Shown: positions 35,469-45,291, numbered from the stretch's first letter. The stretch is DNA of 64,000 bases from DTU015 sp964406505 (GCA_964406505.1 CAYORX010000005.1:1-64000); one strand, 5' to 3'. Notes: generated by a model from the letters alone, not told the origin. A program made the numbers and translations.

Positions 35469-36617
35469 ATGCAGGTATCCTTAGGGCTGGAAACTATGCT
35501 TCAGAATCAAACTTACAAATCTAAGAACATAGGCTTGATTACCAACCATACAGGAGTTGACCGAAAACTGAATCAAAACTTAAATTCACTACTTAGAGAG
35601 GGATACAAGATCACTGCCCTTTTCTGCCCCGAGCACGGCCTTTTCGGTGACTACCCAGACGGCGAATATGTTGAGGGCTCAGCCCATCCCGAAACTGGCA
35701 TCTTCATTCATAGTTTATTTGGAACAACACAAAAACCTACAAAAAATATGTTGGAGAATATAGACGTCCTAATTTTTGACATTCAAGATATAGGAGCACG
35801 CTACTATACTTACATGTCAACAATGCTCCTTTCTATGGAAGCAGCCGCACAAAACGGCATTGAATTCGTTGTATTAGATAGACCCAATCCCATCGGTGGC
35901 ATAAATGTGGAAGGTAATATTACTGATCCCTCTTGGATATCCCCTGTATCTTACGCTGAAATCTGCATTAGACACGGCATGACGCCCGGAGAAATTGCTT
36001 TATACGTCGCAGCCCGAAAAAATCTTGCACGGCCTACAGTAGTTCCAATGAAGAATTGGTCGCGCAACATGTATTTTTGGGATACTGAACTTCCATGGGT
36101 TCCCACATCGCCAAGCGCACCTTCTCTCAAAATGGCCATTTTGTATCCGGGTACATGTCTTCTCGAAGGTACTAATGTTTCTGAAGGTCGAGGCACCTCT
36201 ACTCCATTTGAAACTTTAGGTGCCCCGTGGATAAATGGCTGCGAATTGTCCGAAGCATTAAATGCACTGAACCTTCCGGGAATAAAAACCAGGCCCGTCT
36301 ATTTTCGACCGTCCTTTAGCAAGTGGAAAAATGATGTTTGTGAAGGTGTTCAAATCCACATTTTGCAACCTAAAAAAGTGCAACCTGTACAGTTAGGGGT
36401 TAAATTTCTTTTTGTTCTCAGAGATCTTTACTTTAATGATTTCGAGTTAACCTCGCCGGGCCCTGATAGGCGCCGATTTTTAGACACTTTATGCGGTGGA
36501 ACTCAGCTCAGTTACGCTCTTGAAAACGATCGCTCCCCTGAGTCATTACTTGGTGTTTGGGCACAAGAATCTGAAAAATTCGTTCAAAGACGTAAAGAGT
36601 TTTTAATTTATTCATAA
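35469..36617 (+). CDS. namZ: Exo-beta-N-acetylmuramidase NamZ (DUF1343)
   Basis: NamZ releases terminal MurNAc from the non-reducing end of peptidoglycan fragments. The 382-residue protein has the family landmarks GLITNHTGVDR, FCPEHGLFGD, IFDIQDIGARYYTY, VLDRPNPIGG and LLEGTNVSEGRGTSTPFE. The Bacillus enzyme is exported, but this one starts directly with the catalytic domain. The ATG at 35469 follows AAAGGAGA, so a missed signal peptide is unlikely. That suggests action in the cytoplasm. The next gene encodes the sugar kinase expected for its product. Confidence 0.92.
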   Translation: MQVSLGLETMLQNQTYKSKNIGLITNHTGVDRKLNQNLNSLLREGYKITALFCPEHGLFGDYPDGEYVEGSAHPETGIFIHSLFGTTQKPTKNMLENIDVLIFDIQDIGARYYTYMSTMLLSMEAAAQNGIEFVVLDRPNPIGGINVEGNITDPSWISPVSYAEICIRHGMTPGEIALYVAARKNLARPTVVPMKNWSRNMYFWDTELPWVPTSPSAPSLKMAILYPGTCLLEGTNVSEGRGTSTPFETLGAPWINGCELSEALNALNLPGIKTRPVYFRPSFSKWKNDVCEGVQIHILQPKKVQPVQLGVKFLFVLRDLYFNDFELTSPGPDRRRFLDTLCGGTQLSYALENDRSPESLLGVWAQESEKFVQRRKEFLIYS

Positions 36618-36630
36618 AGGAAAGTCGAAT

Positions 36631-37536
36631 ATGCGTTATTTCTTAGGTGTCGACGGAGGTGGTACGTCGACTACGGCATGCTTAATTAACCAAATCGGTC
36701 AAGTCATTTCTACTGGTGTCGGAGGCCCTAGCAATATTTATTTCACATCGGAACAACAAGTGGCAAAGTCAATAAAGGACGCTATAAACTCTGCGATTAA
36801 GTACGGTAAAGCCCAATACCACGATCTTAAAATAGATAGGGCTTGTCTAGCCTTAGCAGGGGCAGGACGGAAAGAAGATGCAAAAAGAGCATTCGATGTG
36901 GTTAAACCCGTAATGAACTCAATTTCATTTTTCGTAACCGAAGATGTTAAGGCAGCGCTTTATGGTGCGCTGGGAAGCCAAGATGGTATAGCTGTTATTT
37001 CCGGCACAGGTTCCAATTGTTTAGGGGTAAAAAAAGGAAAATACAAACGCTCAGGCGGCTGGGGATCGCTCCTAGGTGATGAGGGCAGCGGGTTTAAGAT
37101 AGCTCAAAGGGCACTTATTGCTGCTTTACGCGATTACGATGGCAGAAGCCGAACCACTTCATTGACCAAACGATTCCTGAAACATTTTGACCTAAAAACA
37201 CCCGAACAATTGCTACCTGTAGTTCATAAACTCACTAGAGAGCAAATAGCAGCATTAGCTACTGTGGTATTTGAAGAAGCTGCCTTAGAGGATCTAGCTG
37301 CCGTCGAAATTATAAATAGTGAATCTATAGAACTCGTTCAAATGGTAAAATCAGTGTACAAAGCATTAGATTTTCCTGCCAAAACACCTGTAGCAATGAT
37401 CGGTGGCTGCTTTTCAGCATCTATATTGAAATCTACTTTCATAAAGCACTTGAAGGAAGCAATTCCTAAGATTAGGCCCATACCTGCATTAAAACCACCT
37501 CATGTAGGTGCCGCATGGCTTGCACGTGATACCTGA
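36631..37536 (+). CDS. murK: BadF/BadG-family amino-sugar kinase, MurK-like
   Basis: This ATPase of the BadF/BadG/N-acetylglucosamine kinase family has phosphate-1 motif GVDGGGTSTTACL, phosphate-2 motif AVISGTGSNCLG, and GGWGSLLGDEGSG, the substrate and nucleotide region; 301 aa. In Clostridium MurK phosphorylates both GlcNAc and MurNAc to 6-phosphates. With namZ upstream and murQ downstream, MurNAc/GlcNAc kinase is the best reading; a pure GlcNAc kinase is the alternative. No PTS transporter MurP is nearby, consistent with a kinase route. AAAGGA precedes the ATG. Confidence 0.85.
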   Translation: MRYFLGVDGGGTSTTACLINQIGQVISTGVGGPSNIYFTSEQQVAKSIKDAINSAIKYGKAQYHDLKIDRACLALAGAGRKEDAKRAFDVVKPVMNSISFFVTEDVKAALYGALGSQDGIAVISGTGSNCLGVKKGKYKRSGGWGSLLGDEGSGFKIAQRALIAALRDYDGRSRTTSLTKRFLKHFDLKTPEQLLPVVHKLTREQIAALATVVFEEAALEDLAAVEIINSESIELVQMVKSVYKALDFPAKTPVAMIGGCFSASILKSTFIKHLKEAIPKIRPIPALKPPHVGAAWLARDT

Positions 37537-37572
37537 AATATGGCGATAAATTCAAATTAAGGGGGCTAATCC

Positions 37573-39660
37573 ATGGGCGATCAAATTTATATACCTAAAA
37601 CAGAAAGAATTAACAATTTAACTATAGGCATAGATACATGGCCTATACGCAAAATTCTTGAAGTAATGAACCAAGAAGATCATAAAATTGCTCCAGCCAT
37701 ACGTAAAGAGATTCCTAAAATAGAAAAAGCCGTTGATTTGGTAGTTACGACTTTTACCGAAGGAGGTCGATTGTTTTATGCAGGTGCAGGTACAAGCGGT
37801 CGCTTAGGAATACTCGATTCAGCTGAACTAGCACCAACTTTTGGGCTGTCGAATGATGAAACGATAGCACTCATGTGCGGAGGCAAAAAGGCAGTCTTTT
37901 CCGCTTCAGAAGATGCAGAAGATCGTGAAGAAGATGGAATAAAAACCTTTATGAAGCATAATCCATGTCAAAAAGATACAGTGATCGGTATTTCAGCAAG
38001 CGGCGCCACTCCTTTCGTTTTAGGAATAATTAAAACTGCATCTTTTTTAGGTGTATCAACCATAGCTTTAACCGGTGATGCCGCAGGTCCTATCACCCAA
38101 TATGCTCAAACGGTAATTTGCCCAGATGTAGGACCTGAAATAATCGCGGGTTCGACTAGGTTGAAAAACGGAACTGCTCACAAGATCGTTTTAAACATGA
38201 TATCAACAGCATCTATGATCGCTTTAGGTAGAACCTATTCTAATCTCATGGCAACTACTTCGCCAACAAACAAAAAATTGTCACAAAGAGCAAGACGTAT
38301 TCTTTGCGAAGCAACGGGGCTTGGAGCTAAACAAATAGAAAAAGCTTTAAGTGAATCTGACGGTAACATCCCAATAGCACTTATCATCTTATTGACAGGA
38401 CTTAGCGCTAATCAGGCAAACTCAGTTCTTAAATCTAGTTCTGGCTCGATCAGGCAAGCGCTAAATATTGCCGCAAAAAATTACGAAGTTAAAAGCAGCT
38501 ATCATCATAAAGTATCTCACGACCAAAAAAATATTACTGGACGAAACAACCTTGTTTACGGCACCCCCCAAGAAGCAGGACTTAATCCTGAAAAAATTGA
38601 ACAGGCGTTTGAAGTTGTGCGGCAGACCATTGGAGATGGACAAGGATTGATACCCGGAGCCGTAGCTGCAATTGTAAGAAATGATATTATGTTAGCCCCA
38701 AGAGCTTGGGGATGGGCTGTAAGAACCCCACAACGCATACCTACAACTGTTGATACTATATTCGACATGGCTTCGCTTACCAAAGTAATGGCAACATTAC
38801 CAGCTATTTTGATGCTGTGTGAACAAGGTAAGATCCGTTTAGACGACCCGGTCGCACTTTTTATTCCAAACTTCGGAGCGAATAACAAAAAAGATATTAC
38901 GATAAGGCACCTTATCACCCACACTTCCGGGTTGCCCGACCATATCCGGTTTTGGAAACAAGATTTAAAAGGTCAACAAATCATAAAAAAGATTTGCGAT
39001 TTATCAATAGGAAATAACCGGCACCCCGGGAAGCAAGTGATTTATAGCGACCTTGGGTTCATGCTTTTGGGCGAGATAATCAAATGCGTATCAGGTTTAG
39101 ATATAAAACAATTTTCAGAACAAAACATATTTGAACCTTTAGGCATGCATCAAACCTGTTTCGTACCCCGAAAAGAATTGAAACCCTTGATTGCTGCTAC
39201 CGAATATCGCAGAGATCTTAACCAAACAATCTGGGGTAAAGTACACGATGAAAATGCTTATGCCTTAGGCGGAATAGCCGGACATGCGGGTTTGTTCAGC
39301 ACTGCTGCGGATACAGTAAAATACGCTTTAATGTGGCTTAACAACGGCAAATTTAGAGAGACGAGAATACTTAGCCCAAAAACAGTTTCAGAAGCCATAA
39401 AAGAACAGGTTAACCTGCAAGATCGAAGGTCCCTCGGTTGGATGTTAAAATCTAAAACGCTTTGTTCCGGCGGTGACTTTATATCTGAAAATGCTTTCGG
39501 TCATACAGGCTTTACTGGAACAAGTCTTTGGTGTGATCCCAATGAAAATCTTGCGATTATTTTGCTTACAAACAGAGTACACGCTGGCAGAACCGGTGAT
39601 GCTCACATCAGACTGCGTGCTAGATTTGCAAATGCAGTATGCGCGTCTATAGAAAACTAA
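37573..39660 (+). CDS. murQ: Fusion: N-acetylmuramic acid 6-phosphate etherase (MurQ) + beta-lactamase-fold hydrolase (AmiE-like)
   Basis: Residues 1-302 are a complete MurQ: TERINNLTIGIDTWP, the SIS-domain segment YAGAGTSGRLGILDSAELAPTFG, GISASGATPFV, and a C-terminal UBA-like tail (GSIRQALNIAA). MurQ cleaves D-lactate from MurNAc-6-P to give GlcNAc-6-P. After a linker of about 20 residues comes a serine hydrolase of the class C beta-lactamase fold, with S401-x-x-K404 (ASLTK), Tyr491 (YSDLGF) and H644-T-G. AmiE of Bacillus, a MurNAc-L-Ala amidase, has this fold, so the second half may remove stem peptides. The frame is continuous over 695 codons with no frameshift signs. GGGGG precedes the ATG. 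Hydrolase specificity is inferred. Confidence 0.9.
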   Translation: MGDQIYIPKTERINNLTIGIDTWPIRKILEVMNQEDHKIAPAIRKEIPKIEKAVDLVVTTFTEGGRLFYAGAGTSGRLGILDSAELAPTFGLSNDETIALMCGGKKAVFSASEDAEDREEDGIKTFMKHNPCQKDTVIGISASGATPFVLGIIKTASFLGVSTIALTGDAAGPITQYAQTVICPDVGPEIIAGSTRLKNGTAHKIVLNMISTASMIALGRTYSNLMATTSPTNKKLSQRARRILCEATGLGAKQIEKALSESDGNIPIALIILLTGLSANQANSVLKSSSGSIRQALNIAAKNYEVKSSYHHKVSHDQKNITGRNNLVYGTPQEAGLNPEKIEQAFEVVRQTIGDGQGLIPGAVAAIVRNDIMLAPRAWGWAVRTPQRIPTTVDTIFDMASLTKVMATLPAILMLCEQGKIRLDDPVALFIPNFGANNKKDITIRHLITHTSGLPDHIRFWKQDLKGQQIIKKICDLSIGNNRHPGKQVIYSDLGFMLLGEIIKCVSGLDIKQFSEQNIFEPLGMHQTCFVPRKELKPLIAATEYRRDLNQTIWGKVHDENAYALGGIAGHAGLFSTAADTVKYALMWLNNGKFRETRILSPKTVSEAIKEQVNLQDRRSLGWMLKSKTLCSGGDFISENAFGHTGFTGTSLWCDPNENLAIILLTNRVHAGRTGDAHIRLRARFANAVCASIEN

Positions 39661-39679
39661 TTCATAAGGAAGTGCTGTT

Positions 39680-41296
39680 TTGGAGAATCTTACCCTTGAG
39701 GAAAAAGTAGGACAAGTGTTTATGTTCGGATTTCCCAAAAACAACCCAGGAAAGGCACTGGACTTAATAAAAACTTTTAAGCCTGGAGGAATTATTTATT
39801 TTGCTCGCAACTGTGATTCTATAGAAAAAACATCCATCCTTTCAGCAGAACTACAAAACTGGGCAAATGATTACGGGTCCGGCATCCCCCTTTTCATTGC
39901 TGCTGACCAAGAAGGTGGAATTGTGACAAGGCTATCTCAAAACCTGGCCGTTATGCCCGGTCCGATGTCTTTATCGGCTGCAGTGTCAGGTGAAAATAGC
40001 ACTTATATAACAAATGCATCCCGAGCCACCGCTATACAGCTTCGGAGTGCAGGCATAAATATGAATCTCGCACCTGTGTTAGACGTAAATAATAACCCAC
40101 ACAACCCGGTCATAGGTGTAAGATCATTTGGGGATGATCCGAACATCGTTTCTAAATATGGAACGGCTGCGGTTAAAGGATTGGAACAAGGCGGTATCAT
40201 ATCTGTTGGAAAACATTTTCCAGGACACGGTAACACCTCAATTGATTCCCACTTGGATCTTCCAGTCTTACCTTTTTCCATGGAAAACTTAAATTCATGC
40301 GAACTTATCCCGTTTAGATCGTCTATTAACTGCGGCATTCCGGCGATTATGTCAGCACATATTATATTTCAAGCCGTCGATCGGCAAAATCCCGCAACTC
40401 TTTCCCGAAAAGTTCTCAAAGATCTTCTCAGAAATACCCTAGGGTTTAAAGGTGTAATAATTACAGATTGTTTGGAAATGAACGCCATTGCAAAACATCC
40501 AGGTACTGCTCAAGGTGCCGTAGAAGCTTTTAAAGCAGGTTGCGACATCTTACTAATTAGCCACACTAAATCTCTGCAAAAAGAAGCATGGTTTCGATTG
40601 TTGAAGGCTGTGCGCTCAGGACATATTTCCGAAAACAGACTTAACGAATCTGTGAACCGTATTATCCGCCTTAAACAACTGTTTAAACTCCCGAACTGTC
40701 TTCCGACTCAAATGGCTTATAACCCCGATTTTAAAAAACTATCACAAGAGCTGCATCTGCGATCCACCACCATCGTAAAAAATGAAATGCAACTAGTGCC
40801 TTTACCTGTGGCTGAAAATCGTAAATTCAAAATTTGCATCATAAGTTCGATAACAAAAACACCACTTCTAGTCCAAGATCCTTTAATCGAAAACACCGAG
40901 TCGCCAGATTCATGTGTTCAAACTCCGTTGGGTAAATTTTTAAATAAACTATGTAAGAACCTAGAAATAAATGAGGTTGGCATGGGATATCCTAAAGCGC
41001 TGAAAAAATCTTTAACTTTAGCAACAAACTCAAATATAACTATCGTTTTGACGCAAAATGCAGCAAATAATCCTGGCCAATCACAATTTGTCAGAAACAT
41101 TTTGGATAAAGTACCGAACACTATAGTCGTAGCTACCGGGGAACCGTATGATATCGCAATAGCGCCAGACAACATTCATACATATCTATGCACATATAGC
41201 AACCATCCAGAAGCTATGAGGGCACTAGCTTACGTACTTATGGGCAGATTTATCGCAAGTGGCCGGCTTCCTGTAACTATAGCAAATAAAATTTAA
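39680..41296 (+). CDS. nagZ: Beta-N-acetylhexosaminidase NagZ (GH3)
   Basis: This glycoside hydrolase family 3 enzyme removes GlcNAc from muropeptide fragments. The His-Asp motif GKHFPGHGNTSIDSHLDLP and the nucleophile region GVIITDCLEMNAI are both present, and a C-terminal domain of about 190 residues follows. At 538 aa it is like the two-domain Gram-positive NagZ, but without a signal peptide: the N-terminus MENLTLEEKVGQVFMFGF is already the catalytic barrel. The start is TTG at 39680 with AAGGA nine bases upstream. It lies 19 bases after murQ. Confidence 0.93.
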   Translation: MENLTLEEKVGQVFMFGFPKNNPGKALDLIKTFKPGGIIYFARNCDSIEKTSILSAELQNWANDYGSGIPLFIAADQEGGIVTRLSQNLAVMPGPMSLSAAVSGENSTYITNASRATAIQLRSAGINMNLAPVLDVNNNPHNPVIGVRSFGDDPNIVSKYGTAAVKGLEQGGIISVGKHFPGHGNTSIDSHLDLPVLPFSMENLNSCELIPFRSSINCGIPAIMSAHIIFQAVDRQNPATLSRKVLKDLLRNTLGFKGVIITDCLEMNAIAKHPGTAQGAVEAFKAGCDILLISHTKSLQKEAWFRLLKAVRSGHISENRLNESVNRIIRLKQLFKLPNCLPTQMAYNPDFKKLSQELHLRSTTIVKNEMQLVPLPVAENRKFKICIISSITKTPLLVQDPLIENTESPDSCVQTPLGKFLNKLCKNLEINEVGMGYPKALKKSLTLATNSNITIVLTQNAANNPGQSQFVRNILDKVPNTIVVATGEPYDIAIAPDNIHTYLCTYSNHPEAMRALAYVLMGRFIASGRLPVTIANKI

Positions 41297-41351
41297 AGTA
41301 GATATCTTTGAATCACGTAAGATAACATCTAGTTCGGGAGGCTACACATCA

Positions 41352-42383
41352 ATGAAAACGCCAAGTATTTTAATGAATTACACAGAATTTCCCAAAAATC
41401 AAGATTTAAAACATGAAATTTTATGTTTGTTGATAAGATCACCAGGAAAACTTTTTACCTACGACCAAATCGGCGATGAATTTGGACTTCCTGAAATTCA
41501 AATAGGCAAAACAGTTGAATCGTTGATCACTGAAGGTTTCCCTATAAAGATCACTACTGAAGGTTGCGTGAAATTTTCGCGTCGAATTGACATGCTATTC
41601 CCTCCGATTATTGACAAGTATCTCACAACTAAAAGCCTTGGTAGAAAAATTTTGTACACGACTTGTACATCTTCAACCAATGACGATGCACGAACAACCT
41701 GTAATATGTTTCCCGACGGTACACTGCTTATTAGCGAAACTCAAACACGTGGAAAAGGTCGGTTAAACCGACAATGGTCATCTCCAAAAGGCGGAATATT
41801 TTTGTCTGCCATTTTGAAACCGAAAATCGAACCCTTAAAACTGCCGCCGTTAGCCCTGGTAATCGGATTGGCGATAACAAAAGTTTTGAGCACTTGGGGA
41901 TTGAACGCTTCGATAAAGTGGCCAAATGACATATTGGTAAACAATAGAAAAGTGGCAGGCATTTTATGTGAGTTAGTGTTTCAACCCGGCAAAGAAATAT
42001 GTGTCGTAATAGGAATTGGGATTAATGCTAATATAACAAAACCTAGCGTATCCCCAGACCTTCAACATAAAGCAACGTCATTGTTGATGGAGATGGGAAA
42101 ACCTATAGACAGAAATCTTTTTGTGGCTGAGATGCTCAATATGCTTGAAATCTATTATTTAAAGTTCTTAGAATCAGGGATAGAATCTCTGATTTTCGAA
42201 ATCCAACAGTCATTGGCATATCTAAATGAGATCGTAGTCATTTATAATGCACTATCGCACCGAAAACAAAAATATCAAGGAACCATTTACGGATTGGATA
42301 CTTACGGCAGGCTGCTTTTATGCACAGTTTCAGGTGAAATTAAGAACTTTACGGCAGGAGAATTGTCACTTAGACTAAAATAG
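41352..42383 (+). CDS. birA: Biotin--[acetyl-CoA-carboxylase] ligase / biotin operon repressor BirA
   Basis: BirA attaches biotin to carboxylases and, when it has an HTH domain, represses biotin genes. Here an N-terminal winged helix (about 15-75) precedes the ligase core with SETQTRGKGRLNRQWSSPKGG (biotin-AMP loop, GRGRxG-like), IKWPNDILVNNRKVAGIL and a C-terminal SH3-like domain. The length of 343 aa is normal for the bifunctional form. GGGAGG precedes the ATG at 41352. It is last in this plus-strand run and ends at a terminator. Confidence 0.94.
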   Translation: MKTPSILMNYTEFPKNQDLKHEILCLLIRSPGKLFTYDQIGDEFGLPEIQIGKTVESLITEGFPIKITTEGCVKFSRRIDMLFPPIIDKYLTTKSLGRKILYTTCTSSTNDDARTTCNMFPDGTLLISETQTRGKGRLNRQWSSPKGGIFLSAILKPKIEPLKLPPLALVIGLAITKVLSTWGLNASIKWPNDILVNNRKVAGILCELVFQPGKEICVVIGIGINANITKPSVSPDLQHKATSLLMEMGKPIDRNLFVAEMLNMLEIYYLKFLESGIESLIFEIQQSLAYLNEIVVIYNALSHRKQKYQGTIYGLDTYGRLLLCTVSGEIKNFTAGELSLRLK

Positions 42384-42415
42384 CCGCCTGCCGGCTTTTT
42401 ATACGTAACAGGCGG
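42383..42415. terminator. Terminator between convergent birA and dppA
   Basis: Two alternative hairpins are possible: GCCG/CGGC (42383-42386 with 42392-42395) followed by TTTTT, and the larger CCGCCTG/CAGGCGG (42384-42390 with 42409-42415). The first suits the plus strand; the second is symmetric. Confidence 0.7.
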
Positions 42416-42451
42416 TTTAAAACATATATATGATATTTGTTAATGTTTTGA

Positions 42452-43255
42452 CTACGCTAATGTCATCATGGTCCTGGCTCCACGATAGGCTTCTAGGTAA
42501 TCTTTGCCTGTAAACTCTACAGTAACAGGATCCACTCGCACAGTCCCGGGCATAATAGCCGCCCCGTCGGCACTAATCGATGTATGGAATTGCAATCGAA
42601 CTGTGCATGGTTTCTCAGGTACAAGTGGTTTATAATCGTCTAAATTCTTAAGGGTCTGAGTAACTTTTTCCCGAATAAGTGCTTGAGCCTTTGAAGGATG
42701 AAGACATTTAGCTGAAAACTGGCTGCGTGGTTCTTTTACAGCAACTGTTTCTACTTTGCCTAAAAGTTTTTCTGCTTCCTTTGTTACCTCTGAGTCTCCA
42801 GAAACAAAGACCACGGGAACACCATAATATCCGGCTATCAGTGCATTCATGCCGGTTTCACCGAAACATTTGCCGTTTACCCAATAATGGGTGACTTTTC
42901 CGGTGTACGTATGATTAAGTACTCCAGTAGACGAAGCTGCTGAATGATAACCTATGAATAAAACCCCATCGAAATCCGAACTTATTCCCTCCATCATAGA
43001 CATTGGTTTTGATGAGCCGGTTATCAGTTTAACTCGATCATCCAGATCTTCAATTATTATGTTTCGCATACTACCGTGTGAATCATTGACTACGACTTCT
43101 GTGGCCCCCGCGTCAAAAGCACCTTTGGCTGCAGCATCAGCTTCTTTTGTCATCAATCTCCGAAATCTTTCATAATCTTCTTTACCATACTGAGTCTGAT
43201 TCCAATGGACTACTCCTGTAATACCTTCCATATCTACCGAAATAAATACTTTCAT
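42452..43255 (-). CDS. dppA: M55 family D-aminopeptidase (DppA-like)
   Basis: DppA-type enzymes are zinc decamers that cleave D-amino acid peptides such as D-Ala-D-Ala. Zinc ligands are visible as SVDMEGITG (Asp, Glu), VNDSHGSM, IGYHSA and the Glu in CFGETGMNA; 267 aa. AGAGGTG precedes the ATG at 43255. It faces the muropeptide operon tail-to-tail, and its substrate would fit the peptide part of murein fragments; that link is inference from proximity. Confidence 0.9.
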   Translation of the reverse strand: MKVFISVDMEGITGVVHWNQTQYGKEDYERFRRLMTKEADAAAKGAFDAGATEVVVNDSHGSMRNIIIEDLDDRVKLITGSSKPMSMMEGISSDFDGVLFIGYHSAASSTGVLNHTYTGKVTHYWVNGKCFGETGMNALIAGYYGVPVVFVSGDSEVTKEAEKLLGKVETVAVKEPRSQFSAKCLHPSKAQALIREKVTQTLKNLDDYKPLVPEKPCTVRLQFHTSISADGAAIMPGTVRVDPVTVEFTGKDYLEAYRGARTMMTLA

Positions 43256-43372
43256 TTCCTAACACCTCTTGCCCTTTAAATGATGTTATTTTCCGTTCGT
43301 GTTACAAGATTCTCCACGCAAAATATGTTTCCTGCATTTAGTTAACTCCAAGATCAAAATATGGGAAAGATT

Positions 43373-45181
43373 TTACTCGTTAACCTCAACAAGACCCGAT
43401 TGGCTAGATACAACTAATCTATCATCTTTCATGTGAATGGTAACAGATTCCAAAAGGTTCTCGGTGCGCGCTTTTAGCTTACCTAGTATAAAAGTGGTGC
43501 CGGGATGAATTACATTTGCAATGATTCGCCCACTTGAAGATACACGTAGAATAGTCGCGGCAGAACCGCGGCTACCTGCTTGGTTAACTTGTATCTGTTC
43601 GACAGCCACAATTTCGCCACCACGAACTATGCCGGGAGATCCCGAAACTTTAACTGCTCTACCGGCAGAAAGGTTTGAATACAATGCGCCTTGGCCGGTT
43701 ATTATTATGTCTCTCGATGCTTTAACATAAGAACTTTGAACATAAGGTAATATAACATCTGATTCACCTTTTGAGAGTTCGTAACTTACCCAATCTCTAA
43801 CCTGATAGACATTACCTTCAATCATTTTGGTTTTTTCAAAAACATTTTTCCCACGCTCTGCAACTTTTTGAGCAGTGATTTCTAATTTTTTAAAAAGTTC
43901 TTTTGGCAATACAGATAAATCTTCTTTGAACAACTTCCCTAAGGCTAATACAACCTGTCTGAAATGTTCGAATATGACCTCAGGTTCAACAACTGCTGGT
44001 ACGCTTTTGTAAATTTGCTCGTTATCAGTCTCCTTAATCTTTTTAGCCAACCGGTCATTTTGGGCTTGAATTTCTAAAATTTTCGCAAGGCTTTTCTCTA
44101 CATTTTCAAGCAAATCATCTAATTTATGAACCTTATCAGTGTCCTTCCCAGCAGAGATCTTTGATTTAAAGACGTTGCCTTTGATGGTAACACTGCCCCA
44201 TGCCCGCAATTCTGCGTCGGTTACGGTACCCCTCACAAATTGATTACCTTCCGTTTCAACCTCCATACCTTCAATAACATTACCGCTTATTTCAACGCTA
44301 CCGGAAGTTTTTAAATTACCTGACGAAAGATCTACATCGCCTTGATGATAATATACTTCATCAACTTCTACTATTCCTGAATTTTCATTGTACCTCGGCC
44401 AACCTGAGGTTGTGGCAACTGCAAACAGCAATCCATCTTTTTCTTTTAGTTCTACACCTTTTCCCGCTCTTAAGCGAAAATCTTTGTTTTTTTCCGGATG
44501 CAAAATCTTTCCCGTAACTCCTTTGCCCGGTATACCTGGAACAACAGGCGTTTTTACCGCAATGATCTCGCCTGCTCTTACGTTAGGAATCTTAACCGAA
44601 GACCTAAAATCAACCTGATTACTGTCTAGCGGTAAATCAATCACTTTTTCCAGCGGAACGGCAAATTCCAGTTTCGCATCTTTACCGGGAATGCTGGGTT
44701 CACCTTTTGCGATTAAAATTAGCTCCTTCGTCCTTTTTTCACAAGCTTTGCGACATGCTTTTTCGCTTAAACCAAACCTGATACCTTTTTCGTTAGCATT
44801 TTTAATTATGTCTTGCGGTGAGGCAGTAGCAGGTATTATTTGCTGTTCTAACTTTATTTTTAGCTCCGGCGAAGGCTTAGTGTCATTTAATTTATATTGT
44901 ACGCCATCTTTTACGTTTAATTTTACATAGGCTTTAAGGTGATTTTCGCTTATTTGAAATTCAAATGAAATTTGCGGTTGCTCATCAATAGGGATTAAGG
45001 TTACGTCACAAGATTCTGTAACTTCAGTCGTTTGAGATATTTCCGTTCCATTAACAATAATTTTTACCCCTACAGCTGGCCATATTTTAGCAGCTTGACC
45101 GCCTGGTTCTGGATCGGTAACCTTTAAACACCCTTTTTCAATCCAAACTAAACCAACATTTTGAGTACAGTGTCTATGCAT
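43373..45181 (-). CDS. FapA-family (DUF342) protein
   Basis: This large protein (602 aa from the chosen start) has an N-terminal alpha/beta region, then the FapA beta-helix with repeated segments such as VDLSSGNLKTSGSVEISGNV, EGMEVETEGNQFVRGTV, ARGSVTIKGNV-like and AGRAVKVSGSPGIVRGGEI, interrupted by a coiled coil (about 355-460). DUF342 proteins are membrane-associated or polymer-forming, and their function is unsettled. I choose the ATG at 45181 because GGAGGAT sits at proper spacing; the ATG at 45196 overlaps that site. It is transcribed divergently from the next unit. Confidence 0.85.
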   Translation of the reverse strand: MHRHCTQNVGLVWIEKGCLKVTDPEPGGQAAKIWPAVGVKIIVNGTEISQTTEVTESCDVTLIPIDEQPQISFEFQISENHLKAYVKLNVKDGVQYKLNDTKPSPELKIKLEQQIIPATASPQDIIKNANEKGIRFGLSEKACRKACEKRTKELILIAKGEPSIPGKDAKLEFAVPLEKVIDLPLDSNQVDFRSSVKIPNVRAGEIIAVKTPVVPGIPGKGVTGKILHPEKNKDFRLRAGKGVELKEKDGLLFAVATTSGWPRYNENSGIVEVDEVYYHQGDVDLSSGNLKTSGSVEISGNVIEGMEVETEGNQFVRGTVTDAELRAWGSVTIKGNVFKSKISAGKDTDKVHKLDDLLENVEKSLAKILEIQAQNDRLAKKIKETDNEQIYKSVPAVVEPEVIFEHFRQVVLALGKLFKEDLSVLPKELFKKLEITAQKVAERGKNVFEKTKMIEGNVYQVRDWVSYELSKGESDVILPYVQSSYVKASRDIIITGQGALYSNLSAGRAVKVSGSPGIVRGGEIVAVEQIQVNQAGSRGSAATILRVSSSGRIIANVIHPGTTFILGKLKARTENLLESVTIHMKDDRLVVSSQSGLVEVNE

Positions 45182-45291
45182 ATGGATATCCTCCATTCTT
45201 TATCGTAAGTACGTGGTGTTCCCTAACGCTATATCGGCATTTTTAGCAATAATTATGAGTAAAATATCACCTTATAAATTGGATACTAGCG

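Noticed and set aside
37573..39660. Two separate genes, murQ and a beta-lactamase-like gene
   Set aside because: The frame is open throughout, and the linker around 38480-38540 has neither a stop nor a convincing internal ribosome site and start.
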